This document shows, piece by piece, positions 16,491-23,553 of a stretch of 36,678 nucleotides of DNA (the first letter of the stretch is position 1; the number at the start of each line of letters is the position of its first letter). The stretch comes from Corallococcus sp. CA053C. GTDB taxonomy: Bacteria; Myxococcota; Myxococcia; Myxococcales; Myxococcaceae. Under the pieces are notes generated by a model that was given only the letters and a program-made list of their open reading frames with translations, did no database searches and was not told the origin of the DNA. The stretch lies in the NCBI RefSeq assembly GCF_003611675.1, contig NZ_RAWA01000048.1:1-36678 (forward strand), in the 5' to 3' direction. The translations under genes and the position numbers were made by a program.

Positions 16491-16868
16491 ATGCCATTGC
16501 CCATCCCGCCAATTATCACCCTCGATTTCACCCAGGATCCCCCAACCCAGACCCCCAGCCAGGCTCCTAGAATCATGGCTCCCGCCACGTTCGATGTCCT
16601 GCTGATCGTTCCCACAGGTTGGTCGGCCCCGGTCCTGACGGAGTCGTCGTCGCCCAAATTCACATGCACCCAAGCAACGCTCACAAACAATCCTTTGCCT
16701 GGTGACCCCAAGCCGCAATCGAACTCGTACACCGTGAATTGCAACCTGGCACGCGGCGACACCGGCCGACTGACGTTGACTTTCAAGACATCAATCACCA
16801 CAGGGCTTCAGGACACAAGGACAGCCGTCGGGACCATCGATGTGTCAGGCGGCACCAACGAAGACTAG
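16491..16868 (+). CDS. Small gene B: 125-aa beta-rich protein under a sigma-54-like promoter
   Basis: Begins MPLPIPPIITLDFTQDPP. Residues about 35-120 alternate in a beta-sandwich pattern (ATFDVLLIVPTGWS, KFTCTQATL, SYTVNCNLARGDTGRLTLTF, TAVGTIDVSG) with two Cys that could pair. The shape recalls bacterial Ig-like/DUF11-type domains, but this is a visual resemblance only. No signal peptide is obvious. Third positions are much less GC-biased than in neighbouring genes (many CCA, ACA, TCA, CAA), suggesting recent acquisition or relaxed selection. GGAG lies six bases before the ATG. The enhancer, promoter geometry and leader match those of gene A. Confidence 0.72.
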   Translation: MPLPIPPIITLDFTQDPPTQTPSQAPRIMAPATFDVLLIVPTGWSAPVLTESSSPKFTCTQATLTNNPLPGDPKPQSNSYTVNCNLARGDTGRLTLTFKTSITTGLQDTRTAVGTIDVSGGTNED

Positions 16869-16987
16869 GGGCTGTCCCTGATCTCTGGTCCGAAAATTCA
16901 ACCTACCGGATCGAACATCGGGGTTGGACCCTGCATCGGGGGCATGAGGAGGTTGCCAGCTGCCGTCAGGCATGATCAACGCTGGCT

Positions 16988-17125
16988 GTGCGCCGACATG
17001 AACTGAGCGATGCCGAGTGGAACCGCATCAAGCCCCTGCTGGGCTCCCGGAGCGGCACAGCCCCTAAGCCAGGGAGAGTCAATCCGTTCAGGGGGCGGTA
17101 TCGCGGCGCCCCTGGGGGTGGGTAG
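16988..17125 (+). pseudogene. N-terminal remnant of an IS5-like transposase
   Basis: The GTG-started frame reads VRRHELSDAEWNRIKPLL then GSRSGTAPKPGRVNPFR. This is the hallmark start of IS5-group transposases (RHELTDxQWxxLxPLL). It diverges after about 35 codons and stops at 17123-17125, so only the tip of the gene survives. Confidence 0.75.
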
Positions 17126-17142
17126 CAGAAGCAGCAAGGCAC

Positions 17143-17523
17143 TTGAATCTTCGTCGCATCGAACTGACACCAACCCAGAGGCGCAAGCTCCAGCGCGCAG
17201 TGTGTCAGGGGAGGCGATGGGAGGCCCAGCGCGCGACCATCGTTCTGTGGAGTGCTCAGGCAGAGAGCGCCCGCATCATCGCTCAAACGCTGGGCGTGAC
17301 GCCGCGCACGGTCTACAACTGCCGCCGCCGTTGGCGCCTTCGTGGCCTGAAAGGACTGGCCCCTGCGGCCTGCTTCAGCCGGGGATGCTCACCGAGCAGC
17401 GCGAGGCCTTCTATCCAGATGCGGTCCGTCTCCTCCGGAGGCTGCGTCGCTCAGGACATCTACGGTCCTTGGCGCTTCGGGGCCCCCCTGAATGGATTGA
17501 GTCTCCTCGGCTTAGCGCCCTGA
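17143..17523 (+). pseudogene. Degraded IS630-like transposase N-terminus
   Basis: The TTG-started frame begins MNLRRIELTPTQRRKLQRAV and continues with RWEAQRATIVLWSAQAES and IIAQTLGVTPRTVYNCRRRW. This is the double helix-turn-helix region of IS630-type transposases. After KGLAPAAC the frame loses similarity. A neighbouring frame then reads MLTEQREAFYPDAVRLLRRL, suggesting a frameshift near 17385. No DDE catalytic domain remains before gene C. Confidence 0.7.
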
Positions 17524-17637
17524 TTCATGAGCCCTCGCCTCAGGACTACCGCGACCTGCCTCGTCGCGGTAGATGCGGCCCGCCAGACGCTGACTCACCA
17601 TCGACACCGTCAGACTTCGGCGGCTCTTTCTCGCCGC

Positions 17638-17886
17638 TTACGCCAGATCGAGGTTGCTGCCCTCGTTGCAGGCCATCACGGTATAACAGGAGGGATTCTG
17701 CGCATTCTCAAGCCGGTAGATGATGGCGAAGCTCTTCTGCACCCCGAAATCCGGATCTCCCCCCATGAACGTGTTGTTCACGGAGATGTCGTCATTGCCG
17801 GAGGCAACCGCCTGCTGGCAAATCTGGGTGACGTCGACCTGCTTGCGGGTCGTTCCATAAACCGCACTGATGACGGTGATTGCCAT
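17638..17886 (-). CDS. Small gene C: 82-aa DUF3395-like protein under a sigma-54-like promoter
   Basis: Begins MAITVISAVYGTTRKQVDVT and continues with SVNNTFMGGDPDFGVQKSF and AIIYRLENA. From memory this pattern (YG, DVT, a VNN core, GGDP, K-aliphatic-Y) resembles the small DUF3395-type beta domain found alone or fused in many organisms. Four Cys occur (residues 23, 67, 73 and one pair unconfirmed by structure). No signal peptide. A purine-rich AGAAAGAG lies about nine bases before the ATG. The long leader (about 80 bases) contains a six-pair hairpin UGCCCG/CGGGUA and lacks the A/B leader sequence. A GCGGC/GCCGC hairpin abuts the stop at 17620-17637 and may terminate transcription. Function unknown. 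Confidence 0.72.
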   Translation of the reverse strand: MAITVISAVYGTTRKQVDVTQICQQAVASGNDDISVNNTFMGGDPDFGVQKSFAIIYRLENAQNPSCYTVMACNEGSNLDLA

Positions 17887-17976
17887 GTTGGTTTTCTCTT
17901 TCTTGTGAGTACCCGACTGCGGGCATGTGTCTGTTTGGGGCCACCGATGTCTGCCTGGCACCCGGTCAGAGGCATT

Positions 17977-17992
17977 TGCACCTGACATGCCA
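17977..17992 (-). promoter_or_regulatory. Sigma-54-like promoter of gene C
   Basis: On the minus strand TGGCATGTCAGGTGCA keeps both invariant dinucleotides, GG and GC, ten bases apart. It deviates from TTGCW only in the first T. Predicted transcription start near 17966. Confidence 0.65.
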
Positions 17993-18063
17993 GACACTGG
18001 CGGCAGGGCGGCGCCAGGCGCGCGGCAGGTTCCAGCCGAGAAACCGTGCCCGGCCACTGCGGG

Positions 18064-18095
18064 CGGCGAGTCGCCGACATGTCGCCGACACGGGG
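18064..18095 (-). promoter_or_regulatory. Putative enhancer (UAS) for gene C promoter
   Basis: Three decamers repeat with an 11-bp period on the plus strand: CGGCGAGTCG (18064), the perfect palindrome CGACATGTCG (18075) and CGACACGGGG (18086). The core is about 89 bp upstream of the -24 box of gene C. The central decamer is identical to one in the gene B element. Confidence 0.7.
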
Positions 18096-18131
18096 CCCAG
18101 CTCCGGTGAGACGCCAGGTGGGTCGAATCTC

Positions 18132-19286
18132 TCAGTGCGCGTTGGGCACGGTCACGAACGGCCAGGTGGAACCCGGGTTCGCGGGCGGGCCGAGCCACTG
18201 ATCCGCAATGTATTGGGCCAGGGTCCACGGCTCACCGCCCGCGCGGTTCGTCAGGACGATGACCGTGAGGCGATGGTCCGGATACTTCACGATGGCGTTG
18301 GTGAAGCCAGACGTCTCACCGTGGTGGGACAGCCGCCGGCGCCCTCCGTCGTTGTCCACGAACCAGCCAAAGCCATAGCGGGAGGGCGTGCCACCCTGAA
18401 GCCTCGGCGAAGTCCAGGCCTGCTCCTGGAGTTCCTTGCCAACAAGCGCATGCGAATCCAGCGTCCGGTCCCACGCCACCAGGTCGTCCACGGACGAGTA
18501 CACGCCGCCGTCGCCCAGGACGGCGCTGGTGGGGCTCTGGTCCCTGGGGGGAAAGCCGTCCCGGGTCACGGCATAGCCATACGCTCGGCGGACCACCGTG
18601 GAGACGCCGTCCTCGTGCGCCACGGACGAACGCATGCCGCTGGGGACGAAGACGCGTTCGTGCAGGAACTGCGCGAAGGGCATCCCGCTCACCTGTTGCA
18701 CGAGGAGCGCGAGCACCGCGTAGCCGGAGTTGCTGTAGCGCACCGCCGTTCCCGGCGCGAAGTACGTGCGCTCCGTGCGGTTGAGCAACTCCAGCACGTC
18801 GCGGTCCTTCACCTGCACTGTCTGCGTGGCCGGGACGAAGTCCTCGTAGTCCCAGATGCCCGACGTGTGCTGGAGCAGGTGGTGGACGCGGACGTCCTTC
18901 AGAGACGCCGGGAAGCCGGGGAGCACGTCCACGACGTGGTCATCGAGCCGGAGCTTGCGGTCCTGGACCAGCAGCAGGATGGCCGTGGCCGTGAACTGCT
19001 TGGTGAGCGACGCGAGCCGGTAGTTCGTCTCGGGCGTGGCGGGCACCTGCTTCTCCAGGTCGGCCAGACCGTACGCCCGGCGGAGCACGACCTTCCCGTC
19101 ATGAATCACGACGACGCTGGCGCCGGGGCGCTCCAGGCCGCTGTAGTCGCGGAAGAGCGCATCGACGGTGCTCGCGTCCTGGAGTGAACGCGCCCGTGTC
19201 CCCGCGGTCCCTCCTGCGCAACCGACGACCAGCGATAAGAGTACGACGGTGGCAAGCGGGGGGAGTGTCATGGCTCCTGGCCTCAT
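18132..19286 (-). CDS. Class-C beta-lactamase-like serine hydrolase, lipoprotein (S12 family)
   Basis: 384-aa penicillin-binding-protein-like hydrolase. A signal peptide ends in the lipobox LVVGC (Cys23), so the protein is probably lipid-anchored. The three catalytic motifs are present: SLTK (Ser93, Lys96), YSN (Tyr184, Asn186), and HHG (321-323) in place of KTG. This set is typical of D-aminopeptidases, esterases and D-Ala-D-Ala carboxypeptidases of family S12 as well as class-C beta-lactamases. ATG 19286 is used; ATG 19271 is possible. It is divergent from the gene at 19331. Antibiotic hydrolysis cannot be claimed from these motifs. Confidence 0.92.
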   Translation of the reverse strand: MRPGAMTLPPLATVVLLSLVVGCAGGTAGTRARSLQDASTVDALFRDYSGLERPGASVVVIHDGKVVLRRAYGLADLEKQVPATPETNYRLASLTKQFTATAILLLVQDRKLRLDDHVVDVLPGFPASLKDVRVHHLLQHTSGIWDYEDFVPATQTVQVKDRDVLELLNRTERTYFAPGTAVRYSNSGYAVLALLVQQVSGMPFAQFLHERVFVPSGMRSSVAHEDGVSTVVRRAYGYAVTRDGFPPRDQSPTSAVLGDGGVYSSVDDLVAWDRTLDSHALVGKELQEQAWTSPRLQGGTPSRYGFGWFVDNDGGRRRLSHHGETSGFTNAIVKYPDHRLTVIVLTNRAGGEPWTLAQYIADQWLGPPANPGSTWPFVTVPNAH

Positions 19287-19330
19287 GGGGTGATTATGCA
19301 GAAGCGAAAGCCCGGCGAAGGAGCAAAGAC

Positions 19331-19714
19331 ATGAACCCGCGTGCGCGTGAGCAGATCACCCTGGTGGAGGTGCTCGAGCTGACGGTCCCCTTCGAGGCCT
19401 TCACCGCCATCATCGAGGCCGCGACGCGGCGGCTGGAGACCGAGGGTGTGCGCTCCCTCCTCGGCGTGCGGTTCTATGGCCGCCCCGGCGACACGGAGGT
19501 GGGCGCGGTCATCACGTTCGCGGACGCAAGCCAGGTCATGGAGCACATCCGGATGATCTCCGGCTGGCCCGAGTTCAAGGCGCTGCTCGGCGCCGCGAAG
19601 CCCCTCGACGTGCGGGTCTACGGGAAGCTGGGAGAGGACGCGCACGCGTGGCTCCGGACGATGAACGCCGTGAGCAAGGTCTTCGAAAACCCCGTGGCGG
19701 GCTTCGTGCGCTAG
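19331..19714 (+). CDS. Small ABM-like (dimeric alpha/beta-barrel) protein
   Basis: 127-aa soluble protein beginning MNPRAREQITLVEVLELTVP. The strand-helix-strand pattern (SLLGVRFYGRPGDTEVGAVITFAD, QVMEHIRMISGWPEFKALL) resembles antibiotic-biosynthesis-monooxygenase/ferredoxin-like barrel proteins, though no catalytic residues can be assigned. The AAGGAG eight bases before the ATG supports this start over an in-frame upstream start at 19184. The stop overlaps the convergent 5'-nucleotidase gene by four bases. Confidence 0.75.
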   Translation: MNPRAREQITLVEVLELTVPFEAFTAIIEAATRRLETEGVRSLLGVRFYGRPGDTEVGAVITFADASQVMEHIRMISGWPEFKALLGAAKPLDVRVYGKLGEDAHAWLRTMNAVSKVFENPVAGFVR

Positions 19715-21615
19715 GGCAGCATGGTGATGCGATTGAGCGCGGGGGCGGGCAAGGGGCTCGCCATGCTGCTGTGCGCCTTCAGGTATGCCTCCAGCGCGTC
19801 GCTGTCCACGGCGCCACCCAGCCGGTTCGTCCCCTCGGCGAACACCGGGAAGCCATCACTCCCACTCGCGAGGTAGTTGTTCGCGGTGACGCGGTACTCC
19901 GCCGTCAGGCTCACTGGCACGCCGTTGATCCGGATGGACGCCGGGTCGACGCGGCTTCCGATGGGCGCCGACGCGCTGAACGCATAGGTGAAGCCCGCCG
20001 ACGGAAGCAGCATGAGGGTGGCTCCCGACGGCCGCCACTGCCGCTCCAGCAGTTGCTCGATTTGCGCGCCCGTCAGCGTCAGGGTGACCAGGCTGTTGCC
20101 GAACGGCTGCGTGGTGAAGGCCTCGCCGTAGGTGACCTCGCCCTGGGCGATGTCCGCGCGCATGCCGCCCGGGTTCATGAAGGCCACCTGCGCCCCACCC
20201 AGGGTCGCGGGCTTCGTCGCCTCCAGCTGCGAGTCCGCGATGACGAAGCCCAGGGTGGACTGGCCCGCGGAGTCCGTCTGTGTCCTGAGTGTCTGCGACA
20301 CCCATCCGATGACCCGGTTGGCCCTCGGCGTGACGAGCTCCTGGTACTTCGTCACCAGCTCCTTCACCGCGCCGACCTCCTGCACGTCGCGAGTGACGAT
20401 GACGTTGTTCGCTCGCGCCTCCACGACGTCGCCCGTCGCCTTGCTCAACGTCAGGTCGATGTCCGTGACGAGCTGCCCCATCGACGAGGCGCTCGTGACG
20501 ACCTTGCCATCGATGACGCAGTTGTAGGCCTGATGCGTGTGGCCGCTGACGATGACATCCACCGCGTCGTTGAGGCCCTTGGCCATGCCCACGATGGCAC
20601 CTGAGATGAGGCCGTCCGCACCCGCGCCCTTGCATTCGTTCACCAGCGAGCCCGAGGTCGGAATTCCGCCCTGGTGCACCACCACGATGATGGCTTCGAC
20701 GCCCTGCCGCCGCAGCTCCGGCACCAGCGCGTTCACCGTCTGCACTTCGTCCTTGAAGGTGAGCCCCGCCACGCCCGTGGGTATGACGCTTTCCGGCGTG
20801 TTCTCCAACGTCATGCCGATGAAGGCCACCTTCACGCCCTCGAACTCGCGCACGTCGTAGCGGGGGAACAGCGTGCGGTCCACGCCCGTGGCCACGTTGG
20901 CCGCCAGGAACTTGAACTTCGCGCCCGGGAAGCCATCCCCGTCCAGGCAGCCATCCACCGGGTGGCAGCCGCCCGACTGCATGCGCAACAGCTCCGTGCT
21001 GCCCTCGTCGAACTCGTGGTTGCCCACCGCGACCAGGTCCAGGCCAATCAGGTTCATCGCCTCGACGGTGGGCTCGTCGTGGAAGAGCCCCGACAGCAGC
21101 GGGGAGGCGCCGATGAGGTCTCCCGCCGCTACCACCACCGTGTTCGGATTGGTGGCCCGCAGGGCCGCGATGTGCCGGGCGAAGTACGTCACGCCGCCCG
21201 CGTTCACCCGCACCGGTCCACCGTCGGGGGCCACGCCCGTCAGAATCTGGCCCGTGGGCTCCTCGAGCTGCCCGTGGAAGTCATTGAACGCGAGCACCTG
21301 CACGCTCACCGTGGTGGGACCCGAGTCGGGAGTCCCCGCGTCGGGCGTCCCCGCGTCGGGCGTCCCCGCGTCCGTGCCGGAATCCGGGGGCGGCACCTGG
21401 ACGGAATGCTGCTCACAGCGCTTGTCCTCGCAGACCCACTCCGTGTTCGAAGCCGGCGGTCCCTTGTCTTCACGGCAGTCGGCGGCGTCCTGGCACTCGT
21501 CACCTCCGCAGCCGGCATGAGCGAAGAGGAACATGCCGGTGACGAACGCTCCGGCGAGCAGGAAGACGCTGGGACGCGCTCCCAGAAGTGACGAGCGCGG
21601 TGTGGCTTGTGGCAT
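19711..21615 (-). CDS. 5'-nucleotidase/2',3'-cyclic phosphodiesterase-type lipoprotein
   Basis: 634-aa exported metallophosphoesterase. The lipobox AHAGC (Cys36) ends the signal peptide. A Cys-containing segment and a GTPDA repeat linker (about residues 83-100) then lead into the calcineurin-like domain, with AFNDFHGQ (Asp112, His114), AGDLIGASP, GNHEFDEG and a SGHTHQAYN block. The C-terminal 5'-nucleotidase domain has NPGGMRADI, YGEAFTTQPFGN and NNYLASGSDGFPVF. It probably hydrolyses extracellular nucleotides to scavenge phosphate or nucleosides. ATG 21615 follows GGAG by nine bases; the open frame continues to 21981 but that part belongs to a gene scar. Confidence 0.95.
   Translation of the reverse strand: MPQATPRSSLLGARPSVFLLAGAFVTGMFLFAHAGCGGDECQDAADCREDKGPPASNTEWVCEDKRCEQHSVQVPPPDSGTDAGTPDAGTPDAGTPDSGPTTVSVQVLAFNDFHGQLEEPTGQILTGVAPDGGPVRVNAGGVTYFARHIAALRATNPNTVVVAAGDLIGASPLLSGLFHDEPTVEAMNLIGLDLVAVGNHEFDEGSTELLRMQSGGCHPVDGCLDGDGFPGAKFKFLAANVATGVDRTLFPRYDVREFEGVKVAFIGMTLENTPESVIPTGVAGLTFKDEVQTVNALVPELRRQGVEAIIVVVHQGGIPTSGSLVNECKGAGADGLISGAIVGMAKGLNDAVDVIVSGHTHQAYNCVIDGKVVTSASSMGQLVTDIDLTLSKATGDVVEARANNVIVTRDVQEVGAVKELVTKYQELVTPRANRVIGWVSQTLRTQTDSAGQSTLGFVIADSQLEATKPATLGGAQVAFMNPGGMRADIAQGEVTYGEAFTTQPFGNSLVTLTLTGAQIEQLLERQWRPSGATLMLLPSAGFTYAFSASAPIGSRVDPASIRINGVPVSLTAEYRVTANNYLASGSDGFPVFAEGTNRLGGAVDSDALEAYLKAHSSMASPLPAPALNRITMLP
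21323..21367 (-). repeat. Three 15-base tandem units in the nucleotidase linker
   Basis: GCGTCGGGCGTCCCC occurs twice exactly, and once with two changes (plus-strand reading). It encodes the GTPDA-type repeat that spaces the lipid anchor from the catalytic domains. Confidence 0.9.
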
Positions 21616-21739
21616 CGACGGAACTCCAACGAACAGGGAGGGGGAACCTACCCTGGTTCGTGGACGATGGCGCGACTTCATGGCGGCACGGTGAAGCTCG
21701 CGCCCCGACTTCGTCTCGACACGGGTCTGCGGCTGTCGC

Positions 21740-21935
21740 CCGTACTCATGACTCATGGGGATGAAGAGGCTCTGCTCGGACCCACTGCAGTCCTCGGCCT
21801 CGCCAATGGCGGGCGCCACCACCCAGCCGCCCGCGACGAGCTGGGACGTCAGCCGCTCCTGCTCCCGCTGATTCTCTTCCTTGCCGCGAGGCCGTGAGCC
21901 CGGGTTCCACGCGGTCAGGAAGGCCCACTCGCGAT
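21740..21935 (-). pseudogene. DUF3293-like gene fragment
   Basis: The minus-strand frame reads HREWAFLTAWNPGSRPRGKE, then ENQREQERLTSQL, VAPAIGEAED and EQSLFIPMS. This matches the DUF3293 core as I remember it (aFlTAwNPxSr, eeN, rL, pEeSllv). No start is present: similarity begins exactly where the IS fragment begins, and the 3' part decays into the nucleotidase promoter region. It appears to be the middle of a gene cut on its 5' side. Confidence 0.6.
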
Positions 21936-22293
21936 GTCCGCGGGCGAGGTGGAGCCCTTCGAGCCCGGCGCCGTCGTGCACTTCGACCCGGAAGCCTGCG
22001 GGCCGTGCAAGCTGCGCCCCAGTTGTACCCAGGCCGCATCCGGCAAGGGGCGCAGCGTCACGATGGGTGACGATGAGCGGCTCCGGCAGCGCCTTCGCTC
22101 ACGTCTGCAGTCGCGCGCGGGCCGCGCACAACTCCGCGAGCGTGTCGGCGTCGAGCATCGCCTGGCTCATCTCGCCAACCGCCAGGGCCCGAAGGCCCGT
22201 TACAGAGGCACGCGCCGCAACCTCTTTGACCTCAGGCGACTCTCGGTCGTCCAAAACCTCGAGGTCGCCGCGCGTTACCAACTCGCAGCGTGA
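21934..22293 (+). pseudogene. C-terminal fragment of an IS1182-like transposase
   Basis: 119 codons resembling the end of DDE transposases with a Cys-rich knuckle: CGPCKLRPSCTQAASGKGRS, then VGVEHRLAHLANRQGPKARY, RGTRRNLFDLRRLSVVQNLE. The final VEHRLAH...ARYRG block is the family's C-terminal signature with the catalytic Glu. The N-terminal two thirds are absent. A TGTCCG just before the frame suggests the family's CPAG motif with one base lost. Confidence 0.75.
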
Positions 22294-22372
22294 CCTAACC
22301 TGTTCGGCGCTCTAGACAGCCTCCTTCCGAGAATCCAGGCTTCATCCTGTCTGGATCCACGAAGGAGCATGA

Positions 22373-23326
22373 ATGCGTTCAAGCTTGCTTAAATCCTGTC
22401 TCACGGTGTTGTTGGCTTGCGTCACCGCCTGCGGTGGAAGCACCGCGCCCGAAGCGCCCCAGGCCCTGGAGCCGGGTGAGAGCCTCCAGGCCGTGCTGTC
22501 CCCTCCAGCGCCTCCAGCCAGCGGAGACATCGTGGACAGCACCGCGTACCTGGGCCCGGTGTCCCTGCCTGGCGCGGTGCAGGCGCAGTTCACCACGAAC
22601 CCCCAGGCGTTCTCCTTCAGCTTTCAGGCCCCCGCCGGCAAGACGCTGCGGCTGGAGGTCACGCACCTGGGCAGCTCCATGTACCTGGACACAGGCCTCT
22701 TCGTGTACGGCCCCAAGGACGCGAGCGGCAGCTACGGCACCACGGTGGTCGCCCAGGACGATGACTCCGGGTATGGGCAGCTCAGCAAGATCGCCACGCT
22801 CACGCTCGCGCAGGGCGGCGAGTACCTCGCGGTGGTGAGCACGGGCACCGGCGCGGGCAAGCGGTTCCGCCTGGAGCTCGGTGACCCCGCGGCGGCTCCG
22901 GCCAGCTACACGCTCCGCCTGGGCGAGGAGGCCCTTCCGCCCAACATCTACGCGCTGGAGCGCGAGGCCTACTGGGGCTGCGATGGCGGCTGTGACGGCG
23001 AGCTGCACGTCTACGCCTTCCCGTGGAGCTACGCGGGCGAGCCCACGCTCGCGATGGCCACGCGCACCTCCCAGGTGCAGCAGATCCTGTCGGCCTATTG
23101 GCTCTCCCCCACCGGCATCATCCCGTACGCGGACCTGGAGCCGCGCATGGAGATCGCCTACCAGCGGCTGCACCCGGCGCTGCTCTCCACCTACGGGAAC
23201 GGGACGGAGGACGTGCAGGTGGCCACGTACGAGAGCGGCTACGGCGGCGGCATCTTCCGGCTCTTCGTCATCCTCTTCCCCCAGTCCCACAAGGTCGTGA
23301 CGCTCTGGCAGGACCACTGGCTCTAG
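22373..23326 (+). CDS. Lipoprotein with PPC-like beta domain, function unknown
   Basis: 317-aa outer-surface or periplasmic lipoprotein. The signal peptide MRSSLLKSCLTVLLACVTAC ends at a lipobox (VTAC). The region around residues 65-185 resembles a bacterial pre-peptidase C-terminal (PPC) beta-sandwich: FSFQAPAGKTLRLEVTHLG, DTGLFVYGP, IATLTLAQGGEYLAVVSTG. The last 110 residues contain WGCDGGCDGELHVYAFPW and are unlike anything I know. GAAGGAG lies five bases before the ATG. It precedes the GON-domain gene in the same direction with 227 bases between them, in which I see only a weak sigma-54-like candidate at 23411. Confidence 0.85.
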   Translation: MRSSLLKSCLTVLLACVTACGGSTAPEAPQALEPGESLQAVLSPPAPPASGDIVDSTAYLGPVSLPGAVQAQFTTNPQAFSFSFQAPAGKTLRLEVTHLGSSMYLDTGLFVYGPKDASGSYGTTVVAQDDDSGYGQLSKIATLTLAQGGEYLAVVSTGTGAGKRFRLELGDPAAAPASYTLRLGEEALPPNIYALEREAYWGCDGGCDGELHVYAFPWSYAGEPTLAMATRTSQVQQILSAYWLSPTGIIPYADLEPRMEIAYQRLHPALLSTYGNGTEDVQVATYESGYGGGIFRLFVILFPQSHKVVTLWQDHWL

Positions 23327-23410
23327 GCACGAATCAACGGAGGCCCCAGCGTCCGACGAAGGGGCGTGACAGGCGTGTCTCCAGGAGAGCGTGGACGCGC
23401 GTGCCAGGAT

Positions 23411-23426
23411 TGGCACGTTCGCCGCG
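23411..23426 (+). promoter_or_regulatory. Weak sigma-54-like promoter candidate before the GON gene
   Basis: TGGCACGTTCGCCGCG has a perfect -24 half (TGGCACG) and GC at the right distance, but lacks the TT of the -12 box. No CGACATGTCG-type enhancer lies upstream. It could be chance in GC-rich DNA. Confidence 0.25.
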
Positions 23427-23553
23427 CGTCCCCGGCGCCTTGAGGCCCGTGCCCCCTCGCAACCCGCCGGATTCTGGCCGCGAGGGGTGCTTCAGGGGCC
23501 GTGGCCCCCGCCTCGCAATGGGATGGCTCCGCAACCCCAGGAGCCCACACCCC

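Noticed and set aside
17880-19187. 435-codon plus-strand frame
   Set aside because: Antisense to the S12 hydrolase and running across the gene C promoter; composition is that of a shadow frame.
21616-21981. N-terminal extension of the nucleotidase to 21981
   Set aside because: The extension contains the DUF3293-like fragment; the ATG at 21615 has a ribosome site and directly starts a lipoprotein signal peptide.
22338-22361. ATCCAG/CTGGAT inverted repeat before the PPC lipoprotein
   Set aside because: Only six pairs with a 12-base loop; not clearly better than chance.
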